Assembly (NCBI GenBank): GCA_040776905.1
Contig: JAXGZQ010000002.1
Coordinates: 186,001 to 250,000 of the forward strand
Reading direction: 5' to 3'
DNA length: 64,000 nucleotides
Origin: SLHU01 sp009929975
GTDB taxonomy: Bacteria > Bacillota > Clostridia > Saccharofermentanales > UBA5734
Of the stretch, positions 7,848 to 15,856 are shown piece after piece. Below the pieces are notes generated by a model. That model was not told where the DNA came from and searched no databases. It saw only the letters and a program-made list of their open reading frames with translations. How positions within the stretch are numbered: the first letter of the stretch is position 1; each line of letters opens with the position of its first letter. A program made the position numbers and the translations under genes.

Positions 7848-9248
7848 TCAGACAGCCTTCGCGGAGGCTGTCTTTTTTTGCTTCGGTCCGCTGTGATCGC
7901 CGGTGGTCAGGTTCTTGATCCAGCGGAAGCGGTTGACCTTGATCACCGCGACGCCGCATTTGAGAATCTGGTCCGCTTTGAGAATGGCGAAGACCACAAC
8001 CGGGGAAGCCTCAAAGACAAAGGCAGCGAGGAACGCCGACGGCATGATCACGACCCAGATCCAGAACAAATCGTTGAGCAGGACAAAATGAGTCGCGCCG
8101 CCGGCCCGGACAATGCCGGTCAGGGTTGACATCTGGTAGGACGTACCGACAATCATCACGGAAAGGACGGTCAGCAGCTGGCGGGCCATCACCAGGGTGT
8201 CCGGCTCGAGATCGTAGAGGGACAAAATCGGCAGGCGCAGCGCGAACATCAACGCGCCGGTCAGCACCCCGACGATCAGGAAGACCCCCTGCAGGGTGCG
8301 CGCGTACTGCTTGACTTTCTCGATGTCGCCGGAGCCGACGGCCTGGCCGATGATCACGGCTGAGGCGCCGGCGGTGCCGTAGACGGCGACGCCGATGATC
8401 GAGAAGATGACATTGGCGATACTGACCGAGGCCAGCGCGGTCGCGCCGAGTCGGCCGATGATCGCGCCCTGGACCGCGATGTTGATGCCCCAGGTGATGT
8501 CGCCGACCACGACCGGCAGTCCGTAGCGGATGAAGCGCCGGGTCAGGTCGGGGTCGCGCCAGAGCAGGTTCTTCAGGCGCAGGCGCAGCTTCTGGTCAAC
8601 GAAAACAACATAGTAGAGAATCGCCGTGGTTTCCGCGATGCGGGCCGCCAGCGTGGCGATCGCCGCGCCGCGCAAGCCGAGGGCAGGAAAACCGAGGTTG
8701 CCGAAGATGAGCAGCCAGTTGAGCGAGACATTGACCGCCAGAGTGACCAGGGAGAGATAGAAGGCGATCTTGACCGTTTCAACACAGCGCATCGCGGCGA
8801 TCAGGATCTGAGTCAGGCAGAAGAACAGGTAGGACCAGCGGACGATCGAGAGGAAGGGCAGGGCGGCCTCGATGACCGCTTCCTCATCGGTGAACAGGCG
8901 CAGGATCTGGCGCGGCCAGAACACCGTGGCCAGCAGGACCATCGCCGCGGCGGTCAGACCAAAACGCAGCGCGATACCGACCACAGCCTGTGTGCGCTGG
9001 CGGTCCTGATTGCCCCAGTACTGCGCGGCCAGCACGATCAGGGCGGCCGAAAGGCCCATGACCAGCATATGCAGGATATTCTGCACCTGGTTGCTGACAA
9101 AGACCGCCGACAACGACAACTCACCGAGCTGTCCGACCATCATGTTATCGGCCAGACTAACCGAATAGGTGATCACATTCTGCAGCGCCAGCGGCGCGAC
9201 CAGCCAGAGCAGCCGCTTATAAAAGGAGATATCACGGATCATCCACAT
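7848..9248 (-). CDS. MATE-family multidrug/Na+ efflux transporter
   Basis: 466 residues with about 12 predicted membrane helices in two halves, each starting with a MatE-type segment (first half: PLALQNVITYSVSLADNMMVGQLG; second half: RFIRYGLPVVVGDITWG). Such proteins export cationic drugs or metabolites using a cation gradient; the substrate cannot be told. ATG 9248 is about 10 bases after GAGG; an in-frame ATG two codons later (9242) is also possible. The gene is monocistronic, convergent with capC, and its own promoter lies at 9286-9314. Confidence 0.9.
   Translation of the reverse strand: MWMIRDISFYKRLLWLVAPLALQNVITYSVSLADNMMVGQLGELSLSAVFVSNQVQNILHMLVMGLSAALIVLAAQYWGNQDRQRTQAVVGIALRFGLTAAAMVLLATVFWPRQILRLFTDEEAVIEAALPFLSIVRWSYLFFCLTQILIAAMRCVETVKIAFYLSLVTLAVNVSLNWLLIFGNLGFPALGLRGAAIATLAARIAETTAILYYVVFVDQKLRLRLKNLLWRDPDLTRRFIRYGLPVVVGDITWGINIAVQGAIIGRLGATALASVSIANVIFSIIGVAVYGTAGASAVIIGQAVGSGDIEKVKQYARTLQGVFLIVGVLTGALMFALRLPILSLYDLEPDTLVMARQLLTVLSVMIVGTSYQMSTLTGIVRAGGATHFVLLNDLFWIWVVIMPSAFLAAFVFEASPVVVFAILKADQILKCGVAVIKVNRFRWIKNLTTGDHSGPKQKKTASAKAV
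7851..7879 (+). terminator. Rho-independent terminator of the capA-B-C operon
   Basis: A perfect 8-bp stem (GACAGCCT with AGGCTGTC, 6-base loop) followed by seven T. It lies inside the 3' end of the convergent MATE gene, whose last codons (Lys-Lys-Lys-Thr-Ala-Ser-Ala) are the complement of this hairpin. Confidence 0.9.
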
Positions 9249-9285
9249 GCTGATTCATCCTCGTTTCATTTTTGACAATAGTGCA

Positions 9286-9314
9286 AGTATACACCAGTAG
9301 GCCCGGATTGTGAA
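9286..9314 (-). promoter_or_regulatory. Promoter of the MATE gene
   Basis: Reading the minus strand: TTCACA (9314-9309), 17 bases, TATACT (9291-9286), with a TG just before the -10 box (extended -10). Both boxes match consensus in five of six positions. It lies about 40 bases before the start codon. The remaining intergenic stretch to 9504 shows no clear further site. Confidence 0.65.
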
Positions 9315-9504
9315 CGGCGGACTCTGTCTGCCGGAAAAGGACAAATGTCAATGACAAATCAGGTGATCAAAGCTGAAACCCTTGTCGCTTCAGGCTTCCC
9401 GATTGATTTGAGATAATGGCTGTGATAGTCTGAAAACAGATCAGAACCGAAGGGAACGCCTGGTCCGGCGGATCAGAGCGCTTGACGACACAAGGGAGGG
9501 TATC

Positions 9505-10173
9505 ATGGCACAGGAGATTCGAGACACTCGCCTGATCGCGTTCGCGATTCTCGGCTATATTTTCTGCTTTTTCGGCTGGCAGCTGCCGCTCATTCTGGTG
9601 GTGGCCTATGCGCTGGCAATCAACAAGGAGCCGGCACTGGGCAAACAGACGCTGCAGGCTCTGTATCTGTACATTGCCTATCAGCTGGTGATCAAGGTGA
9701 TCGGCTGGTTTTTCACCGGTTTTCTCTGGTTCGCGGATACAATCAGCGCTTATGGCTTCTACGGCTTCCTGGGCGATGCCCACGGTGTAATCGTCGTCCT
9801 GCTCGGACTGGCGCTGCTCCTGCTCGTCCTTCTGGCGATTCTCCGCCTGATGAAAAAGCAGGCCTGCCATCTGCCGATCGTCGGGCATCTGGCCGATCTG
9901 ACCCTGGGTCTGGCCACACCGAAAGCCAAACCGGCTCCAGCCTATCAGGCCCCTTATACACCGCCTGCGGCCCCGGTTGCTCCGACCCAGCCTGCGGCTC
10001 CGGCAGCCCCGACCGCTCCTGCGGCTCCGGCCCAGCCCGCGGCTCCAGCCACCCCGGCTGCCCCGGCCGTGCCGCAAACCGCCGCGCCGTCCGGACTCTG
10101 GACCTGCAGCAACTGTGGTCATGAGAACAAAGGCAAATTCTGTGTCAGCTGCGGCAAACCGCAGAACGGCTGA
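9505..10173 (+). CDS. Membrane protein with Ala/Pro-rich linker and C-terminal zinc ribbon
   Basis: 222 residues. Three hydrophobic helices (about residues 11-35, 50-75 and 88-114; DUF4870-like appearance) are followed by a roughly 60-residue Pro/Ala repeat region (APAAPTAPAAPA-like units) and a C-terminal zinc ribbon with two CxxC knuckles (CSNCG and CVSCG). The ribbon is probably cytoplasmic and tethered by the flexible linker. It precedes a second zinc-ribbon membrane protein, a DUF2207 protein and LemA on the same strand with short gaps. No specific function is known. Confidence 0.75.
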   Translation: MAQEIRDTRLIAFAILGYIFCFFGWQLPLILVVAYALAINKEPALGKQTLQALYLYIAYQLVIKVIGWFFTGFLWFADTISAYGFYGFLGDAHGVIVVLLGLALLLLVLLAILRLMKKQACHLPIVGHLADLTLGLATPKAKPAPAYQAPYTPPAAPVAPTQPAAPAAPTAPAAPAQPAAPATPAAPAVPQTAAPSGLWTCSNCGHENKGKFCVSCGKPQNG

Positions 10174-10257
10174 TCAGACGATCAGTCGGCTGGCGCTGAC
10201 TGAGACAAGTACCAAAAACCCACAGCCGCCAAACCGCGGCAGATTGAGGAGGCTTTT

Positions 10258-10716
10258 ATGTATTGTCCCAGCTGTGGCAAAGCGAATCCTGACGACTCAA
10301 AATTCTGTGAGAACTGTGGCGCGACCCTGAATAGCGCTGCCAAACCAGCCGCACCGGCTCAGCCGGCTTATGTCCCGCCGACACAAGCGCCGTCCGGCTA
10401 CACGCCGCCGCAGAACCAGTACGCACCGCCCGTGCAGACCGGCTATACGCCGCCGTCATTCAATTCAGGCGGCATGGGCGGCCTGAACGAACCGCTGACC
10501 GTCGGCAACTACATCGTCATGATGCTGCTGTCGTCAATCACCTGCGGCATCGCCCTGCTGGTCTGGGCGTTCAGCAGCCAGACCAACATCAACAAAAAGA
10601 ACTACGCCCGGGCGGTCCTGATCATGGGGCTGATCGGTGGAGCGATCGCGATCATCAGTTCCCTCGCGTTCGGCGGCCTGATCGCCGCGCTGTTCGGCAG
10701 CGGCAGCTACTATTGA
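10258..10716 (+). CDS. Small zinc-ribbon membrane protein
   Basis: 152 residues with the reverse arrangement of its upstream neighbour: an N-terminal zinc ribbon (CPSCG at residues 3-7, CENCG near 19-23), then a Pro/Tyr-rich linker, then two membrane helices (about 83-103 and 118-145). AGGAGG lies just before ATG 10258. The gap to the DUF2207 gene is 11 bases, so they are probably co-transcribed. No precise function is recognised. Confidence 0.8.
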   Translation: MYCPSCGKANPDDSKFCENCGATLNSAAKPAAPAQPAYVPPTQAPSGYTPPQNQYAPPVQTGYTPPSFNSGGMGGLNEPLTVGNYIVMMLLSSITCGIALLVWAFSSQTNINKKNYARAVLIMGLIGGAIAIISSLAFGGLIAALFGSGSYY

Positions 10717-10727
10717 CGGAGTGTTGA

Positions 10728-12653
10728 ATGACAGCCATACGTTATTTTTTCCACAGAGTCATACCCATCGGTGTGGCTCTGTTGATTATCGGATTGATCA
10801 TTGTCGGGGTCTACATGACCCTGACCGACGAGACACGGCAGGTCTACTCCATCGACCAGATCGACTATCAGGTGACGATTGAAGAGGATGGCCGCGCCCG
10901 TGTGACGGAAACTCGGACTTTCAATTTCAAAAGCGGCGCGTTCACATTCGCCTGGTTCGAACTGGCACCGGAGGCGACGGATATCCTCGTCTCGGAAAAC
11001 GGCCAGCCGTATCAGCGACTGGAGGATTTCAACCAGGTGGAGCGGCCGGAAGGCTTTTATGCGGCGGTTCTCCAGGACGGCCAGTGGCGAGTGGAATGGT
11101 ATTACCGGACCGATTCACCGGAGATCCGCGACTTTCAGATCCAATACACCATTCCGGACGCGGCGATCGCCTATGATGACTGCGTCGTCTATTTCCAGAA
11201 ATACCTCAGCGAGTCCAACACGACCAAGCTGGGGCGGGTGACCGCGACCATCACGCTGCCCGACGGCGCCAGCGCCGACAATACCCTGATCTGGGGCCAT
11301 GGCGCCGGCCACGGGACGATTGATTTCAGTGCGGATGATCCGCGGCTGGTCGAGCTGTCAATCAAGAAACCACCGACCGGCCAGTATGTAGAAGCCCGGT
11401 TCCTGATGCCGCGCGACAGCCTGAGCCGTCCGGCGACGGTGATCGCCGGTCCGATGTACGATGAGGTGCTGGAAGAAGAAACGGAAGCGGCCGATCAGGC
11501 GCGGCGCGAGCTGCTCTGGTCACGCATCCTGTCCGCGATCGCGGTCATGGCGATGCTGGCGCTGCTGCTGTGGACGATCCGGCTGCGCCGCCGGTTTGCT
11601 GACGTCTTTACCCGCTATGCCCCGGTCCAGACCCCGCCGTACTACCGCGAACTGCCATCCAAGGTGCCGCCCCTGATCGCCGCGAAACTGTATGGCTACT
11701 ATGGCAAGGCACCGACAACATCGGAACTGATCAGCACGACGATTCTCGATTTGATCTACCGCAAGATCCTGATGGTCGTACCGCAGGTCAACGGCCGGAA
11801 AACCGAAGTCTGGCTGCAGCTGGCCCCGACGGAAACCGGATCGTATGATGTCCTTGGTGTCGAACAGCCGGTGCTCGATTTTCTCTTCCGCGATGTCGCG
11901 GCAGGGCAGGGCGCGGTCAGTCTGACGGAACTCGGCAAGTACACGAAGAAACAGCGCAACCTGACGGCGATCCAGACGCTGGTCAGCCAATTTGAGCAAA
12001 AGGCCGGCTTCCTCTGGAACCGCTACGCCTATGAAGAGAAGAAGAAAAACAAGGTGCCCGGTGTGGTGATGGCCGCCCGTCTGCTTGGACTGGCCGCCGC
12101 GGTCAGCGGCTTTTTCCTGATGGCCGGAAGTCTCGGGCCGGCGGCGGGTACAGCCGGTGTCTTCCTGCTGGCCGGCGGCGGGCTCAGCTTCATCCTCAAC
12201 CTGATTCTGCTGCATAAGCGCAAGATGCTGACGCAAAAAGGAGAGGACGAGCTGGCTTTGTGGCAGGCTCTGGTCCGCTTCTTCAATGAATTTTCCACTT
12301 TTGATGAGAAAGAACTGCCGGAGATCGGCTTCTGGGAAAAACTGCTCGTCTATGCCGGCGCGCTCGGTGTGGCGGACAAGGTCATGGCCCAGCTGCAGAT
12401 GCGCTACCCGCAGCTGTCGGATCCCAATTACCTGTATTACCACTACGGCTATTTCTACAGCATGCGCCAGATGGGTCCGGATGTCAGCAGCGGCTTTGGC
12501 AGCCTGCAGCAGAACATCCAGTCCTCGATACGCAGCGCGCAGACGGTCATCTCCCGCCATCAGGCCTCACAGGGCGGCGGCGGCGGATTTTCCGGCGGCG
12601 GCAGCAGTGGGGGCGGCGGCGCCGGTGGCAGCAGCGGCGGCGGTGCCGGCTGA
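10728..12653 (+). CDS. DUF2207-family membrane protein
   Basis: 641 residues. An N-terminal helix (about 13-33) leads to an extracytoplasmic beta-rich DUF2207 region (YQVTIEEDGRARVTETRTFNF and onward, to about 235), then a helix near 265-282, a cytoplasmic part, a double helix near 440-490, and a low-complexity Gly/Ser tail (residues ~610-641) with a Ser/Gln/His-rich lead-in. DUF2207 proteins often sit beside LemA, as here, in Gram-positive bacteria; their biochemical role is unknown. Gly-rich tails of this kind are a usual feature of the family. Confidence 0.85.
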   Translation: MTAIRYFFHRVIPIGVALLIIGLIIVGVYMTLTDETRQVYSIDQIDYQVTIEEDGRARVTETRTFNFKSGAFTFAWFELAPEATDILVSENGQPYQRLEDFNQVERPEGFYAAVLQDGQWRVEWYYRTDSPEIRDFQIQYTIPDAAIAYDDCVVYFQKYLSESNTTKLGRVTATITLPDGASADNTLIWGHGAGHGTIDFSADDPRLVELSIKKPPTGQYVEARFLMPRDSLSRPATVIAGPMYDEVLEEETEAADQARRELLWSRILSAIAVMAMLALLLWTIRLRRRFADVFTRYAPVQTPPYYRELPSKVPPLIAAKLYGYYGKAPTTSELISTTILDLIYRKILMVVPQVNGRKTEVWLQLAPTETGSYDVLGVEQPVLDFLFRDVAAGQGAVSLTELGKYTKKQRNLTAIQTLVSQFEQKAGFLWNRYAYEEKKKNKVPGVVMAARLLGLAAAVSGFFLMAGSLGPAAGTAGVFLLAGGGLSFILNLILLHKRKMLTQKGEDELALWQALVRFFNEFSTFDEKELPEIGFWEKLLVYAGALGVADKVMAQLQMRYPQLSDPNYLYYHYGYFYSMRQMGPDVSSGFGSLQQNIQSSIRSAQTVISRHQASQGGGGGFSGGGSSGGGGAGGSSGGGAG

Positions 12654-12751
12654 GTCTCGTCAGGCTCCGTCCGGCAAGCCCATCGTGGCCGGACAAACAA
12701 TAACATCAATCCATGGAAACCGAAAAGATGAAGGAATGAAAGGGGAACACC

Positions 12752-13342
12752 ATGCAATCGATCAATCAATCCGGTATTGCCGGGGCCCTACTCTGGCCAC
12801 TGATCATCATCGTCGCGCTGATCGTGCTGGTCGGCATCTGGCTGGCGGCTGCCTATAACCGTCTGACCAAAGCCCGAATCCGCATCGACAACAGCTGGAG
12901 CCAGATCAGCGTTCAGCTTAAAATGCGGGCCGATCTCGTGCCCAATCTTGTCAATACCGTCAAGGGCTACGCGACCCATGAACAGCAGACCCTGACCCAG
13001 GTGATGGACGCCCGTTCACGCTTCATGGCTGCCCAGACCCCGGAAGCGGCCATGCAGAGCGGCAATGAGATCGCCGGCCTGATGGGCCGCCTGTTCGCCG
13101 TGGCCGAGCAGTATCCGGACCTCAAAGCCAGCAGCAACTTTCTCCAACTGCAGGACCAGCTCGCAGACATCGAGCACAAAATCGCGCTGTCCCGCCAGTT
13201 CTATAATGATGCCGTGATGCTGTATAATCGCCAGGTCATGGTTTTCCCGAGCAATATCGCCGCCGGAATGTTCGGCTTCAAGCAGCGGCCGTATTTTGAG
13301 ATCAACGCAGTGGAAGCCCAAAACCCGACGGTTCAATTCTGA
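12752..13342 (+). CDS. lemA: LemA family protein
   Basis: 196 residues: a single N-terminal membrane helix (about 12-33) then a long helical domain with the family hallmarks YNRLTKARIRIDNSWSQI, LKMRADLVPNLVNTVKGY and the closing YNDAVMLYNRQVMVFPSN. It is expected to be membrane-anchored with the helical part exposed; the molecular role is not established, but LemA is regularly coupled to DUF2207 proteins. Ribosome site AAGGGG precedes ATG 12752. A strong bidirectional terminator follows. Confidence 0.93.
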   Translation: MQSINQSGIAGALLWPLIIIVALIVLVGIWLAAAYNRLTKARIRIDNSWSQISVQLKMRADLVPNLVNTVKGYATHEQQTLTQVMDARSRFMAAQTPEAAMQSGNEIAGLMGRLFAVAEQYPDLKASSNFLQLQDQLADIEHKIALSRQFYNDAVMLYNRQVMVFPSNIAAGMFGFKQRPYFEINAVEAQNPTVQF

Positions 13343-13372
13343 ACCCGGGCAGTTCAATTGTCTGGACAAGAA

Positions 13373-13403
13373 AATGGCCGGCAGCTGCCGGCCATTACTT
13401 TTT
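13373..13403. terminator. Bidirectional terminator between lemA and the DUF134 gene
   Basis: A 24-bp perfect palindrome (13373-13396, centred on CAGCTG) flanked by ACTTTTT on the plus strand and by TTTTC on the minus strand, so it can end both convergent transcripts. Confidence 0.88.
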
Positions 13404-13442
13404 GGAAATTTTTCAGTTATGACCGGGAGAATAGGCATGTTC

Positions 13443-14006
13443 TTACGAGCCATGCCTGGGTCCACGTCCGCGTCCACGACCACCTCCGCCTTGGCCATGC
13501 CCGGGACCGGCTCCGGATCGAGTTTCGCCCTGCAGATGGCCGAACCGCCGGCAGTTGCGCAGGCAGCCGCCGCGGCCACCGCCGCGCGGGGAGTGGTACT
13601 GGCAGTCAATCTGATCGGAGCCGCACTCCGGACAGCGAAACTCACCGGCCCGGATCTTCTCCAGATTCTCCATGCGCTCTTCCCAGGTATTGCCGCAGCT
13701 GAGGCAGATGACCGGACAGATCTGGCGGGTAAAATGGCCGCCTTCAATGCGCAGGTCTTTGCCGATGATCAGGCTGTCCGCCACTTTCTGGCGCGCCGTG
13801 ATCAGGATGCGCTGGAAGGTCGGTCGGGAGACCTCCATCCGGGCCGCGCATTCTTCCTGCTCGAGCCCTTCCAGATCTTTAAGGCGGATGGCCTCCAACT
13901 CCTCCAGTTTGAGGATATTTTCGCCGTCCGCCGCGTTCTCCTGAGGCGCGAAATGACTGACGCGCGGCAGGTTCTCAATTTTTCGCCATTTGGTTGGACG
14001 TGGCAT
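13443..14006 (-). CDS. DUF134 family HTH protein with zinc ribbon and Gly-rich tail
   Basis: 187 residues. The N-terminal DUF134 part (MPRPTKWRKIENLP, LEELEAIRLKDLEGLEQEE, then an HTH SRPTFQRILITARQKVAD) is followed by a ribbon with CLSCG and CPECG knuckles (about residues 116-140) and a Gly/Arg/His-rich tail with further Cys (CLRNC). The combination suggests a metal-responsive DNA-binding protein. ATG 14006 lies 4 bases after the fur-like stop, and its ribosome site (AAAGGGTG) sits inside the end of that gene, so translation is coupled. The divergent zinc-type lipoprotein supports a role in metal homeostasis, which is inference. Confidence 0.82.
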   Translation of the reverse strand: MPRPTKWRKIENLPRVSHFAPQENAADGENILKLEELEAIRLKDLEGLEQEECAARMEVSRPTFQRILITARQKVADSLIIGKDLRIEGGHFTRQICPVICLSCGNTWEERMENLEKIRAGEFRCPECGSDQIDCQYHSPRGGGRGGCLRNCRRFGHLQGETRSGAGPGHGQGGGGRGRGRGPRHGS

Positions 14007-14010
14007 GCTG

Positions 14011-14409
14011 TCACCCTTTCTTTTTCTTCTGGCATCGCGGACAATAGCCGTAGAGTGTCAGCGCATGCGATTCAATCTGATAGCCGGTTTCGTCTTCAAT
14101 CTGCTTGGCCAGGCAGTCCAGCGGACATTGGCTGATCTGGACCCGGGCCCGGCAGCTGAGGCAAATCAGTTCATGGTGATGGACTTCATCAGCCATACGG
14201 TAGCGGGTGATGCCGTCCGGATAGATCAGGCGGCTGATTACCTGCTGTTCACTGAGCTGCTCCAGGTTGCGATAGACGGTGGTCAGGGCGATGGCCGGAA
14301 GCTGTTGGCGCGCGACCGTCAGGATCTGGTCTGCCGTCAACGGCGCCTGAGCCTGTTTAATCGCGCTGAGAATCAATTGTTTCTGTCTGGTCTGACGCTG
14401 ACGCGCCAC
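14011..14409 (-). CDS. Fur-family metal-responsive repressor
   Basis: About 132 residues. N-terminal winged helix (LTADQILTVARQQLPAIALTTVYRNLEQL) and C-terminal metal/dimer domain with HHHELICLSC and YCPRC, giving the two CxxC pairs of the structural zinc site plus His ligands. GTG 14409 is preferred because GGGAG lies 8 bases upstream; the ATG at 14415 would leave almost no spacing, and a TTG lies further up at 14424. Fur, Zur and PerR cannot be separated reliably by eye; the neighbouring zinc-type binding protein favours a zinc or iron role. A palindromic operator candidate lies just upstream. Confidence 0.9.
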   Translation of the reverse strand: MARQRQTRQKQLILSAIKQAQAPLTADQILTVARQQLPAIALTTVYRNLEQLSEQQVISRLIYPDGITRYRMADEVHHHELICLSCRARVQISQCPLDCLAKQIEDETGYQIESHALTLYGYCPRCQKKKKG

Positions 14410-14426
14410 GGTCATCACTCCCAATC

Positions 14427-14452
14427 TGATATATTCATTATCATCTATATCA
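14427..14452. promoter_or_regulatory. Fur/Zur-type operator between divergent genes
   Basis: Inverted repeat TGATATA (14427-14433) and TATATCA (14446-14452) around an inner TTCATTATCATC that itself resembles a Fur box (TCATTATCA). It is placed between the Fur-family gene and the metal-binding lipoprotein gene, suitable for autoregulation and control of both. Confidence 0.6.
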
Positions 14453-14471
14453 CAGGACGCGTCAATAGAGC

Positions 14472-14500
14472 TTGCTTTCAGGCCCTGTTCATGCTATTAT
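14472..14500 (+). promoter_or_regulatory. Promoter of the metal-binding lipoprotein gene
   Basis: TTGCTT (14472-14477), 17 bases, TATTAT (14495-14500). It sits just downstream of the palindromic operator candidate and about 60 bases before ATG 14562. Confidence 0.5.
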
Positions 14501-14561
14501 AACGCAAGTCATTTGCAATAAAAATCAGGACTGGTCATCCAAAACAGACCGTAGAGGCCCC

Positions 14562-15659
14562 ATGAAAAAACATTCCGATCAACCCCGAGATACGAACCGC
14601 CCGCGCCCGTTTCAGCGCCTGACGCTGCTGGCCGGTCTGCTGACTTTGGCCTTGCTGCTGGCCGCCTGCGCACCGGCCGGTTCAAGCGAGCCGACCACCA
14701 GTCAGACCAACCCGACGAGCGGCGGCGCGCTCAGCGAACCAACGCCGGACACGACGGAAGCGGCGGTCAGCGATCCGACGGATGAACCGCGTCTGCGTAT
14801 CGTTTCGTCCTTTGTGCCGATGTACATCTTCACCGCGAATCTGATCGAAGGTGTTCCCGGTATCGAACTGACCAATATGGCGGCCCCTGATACGGGCTGT
14901 CTGCACGACTATCAGCTGGTGCCGGCGGATATGATGCTGCTGGAATCGGCCGATCTGTTTGTGATCAACGGCGCTGGCATGGAAGGATTCATCGGTGAAA
15001 TCGCGTCCAGCCTGCCGGATCTGGCCCTGATTGAGGCCAGCCACGGCATTGAACTGCTGCCGGCCCTGGGCGAGCACGATCATGAACACGACGATGACGA
15101 CGAGCACGACGAGGCGGCTGATGACCACGAGGATCACGGGGACGAACTGGATGGCAATCCACATGTCTGGTTGTCGATTCCGTTGGCGATCGAGCAGGTG
15201 CAGACCATCAGCGCCGGTCTGCAGCAGGCGGACCCGGAGCATGCCGAACAGATTCAGGCGAATGAAACAGCCTATGTCGCGACACTGCAGGCACTCTATA
15301 CCAGCATGAACGACCAGCTGGCTCAACTGGAGCAGCGCCAGATGATGACGTTTCATGAAGCGTTCCCGTATTTCGCGCAGGCGTTTGATCTGGAGATCGC
15401 CGGCGTGATCCTGCGCGACCCGGGCAGTGAGCCGAGTGCGGCTGAACTGGCGGAGACGATTGACAAGGTCCGCGATCTGGGCCTGAAAGCCCTGTTTGCC
15501 GAGCCGCAGTACCCGGAACGGGTCGCGGAGACAATCGCGGCGGAAACCGGTGCGCAGGTCTTCTTTCTTGATCCGATCACCACCGGCACACCCAGCGCGA
15601 CGTTGTATGAAGAGACCATGCGCAAGAACCTGCAGGTGCTGCTGGGCGCGCTGGGCTGA
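14562..15659 (+). CDS. Zinc/manganese-type ABC substrate-binding lipoprotein (cluster A-I)
   Basis: 365 residues from ATG 14562 (AGAGG upstream). Lipoprotein signal with lipobox LLAAC (Cys36), then a ZnuA/AdcA-like fold. Likely metal ligands are H115 in TGCLHDYQL, H201 in NPHVWLS, H265 in TFHEAF and an Asp in FFLDP near the C-terminus. A His/Asp-rich loop (about 171-193, EHDHEHDDDD and onward) precedes H201, as in zinc-specific members. No permease or ATPase gene is adjacent, so it must either work with a transporter encoded elsewhere or act as a metal scavenger. It is divergent from a Fur-family gene with a shared operator candidate, implying metal-dependent repression. Confidence 0.88.
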   Translation: MKKHSDQPRDTNRPRPFQRLTLLAGLLTLALLLAACAPAGSSEPTTSQTNPTSGGALSEPTPDTTEAAVSDPTDEPRLRIVSSFVPMYIFTANLIEGVPGIELTNMAAPDTGCLHDYQLVPADMMLLESADLFVINGAGMEGFIGEIASSLPDLALIEASHGIELLPALGEHDHEHDDDDEHDEAADDHEDHGDELDGNPHVWLSIPLAIEQVQTISAGLQQADPEHAEQIQANETAYVATLQALYTSMNDQLAQLEQRQMMTFHEAFPYFAQAFDLEIAGVILRDPGSEPSAAELAETIDKVRDLGLKALFAEPQYPERVAETIAAETGAQVFFLDPITTGTPSATLYEETMRKNLQVLLGALG

Positions 15660-15693
15660 CGCCAATGTTTGATTTATCAATAGACAACGCAAG

Positions 15694-15714
15694 GCAGACG
15701 GTTCAGCCGTCTGC
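15694..15714 (+). terminator. Hairpin after the metal-binding lipoprotein gene
   Basis: Perfect 8-bp stem GCAGACGG/CCGTCTGC with a TTCAG loop, 35 bases after the stop. There is no T run directly after it, so it may be a weak terminator or a 3' stabiliser; a second, looser hairpin with TTTT lies at about 15747-15784. Nothing else was seen between 15660 and 15856. Confidence 0.45.
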
Positions 15715-15856
15715 AGGTTCGTCCTGACAGCGTCATGTCATTGATTGAAAGGCCGGGACGACGCCATGTTATCCGGTCTTTTCATTTCGCTGATCTCGTT
15801 GTTTAAAGTATTGGTAGTACACGGTGAACCATACCTAGACTGTCAAGGAGTGTTGA

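Noticed and set aside
9960..10075. Repetitive GCTCCGGC-like DNA that could be taken for a repeat array
   Set aside because: It is the coding sequence of a Pro/Ala-rich protein linker in frame with the zinc-ribbon membrane protein, not a CRISPR or satellite.
11520..12560. Minus-strand open frame of 346 codons
   Set aside because: Antisense shadow of the DUF2207 gene caused by high GC and absence of stops; composition rich in Gln/His/Arg as in other shadows here.
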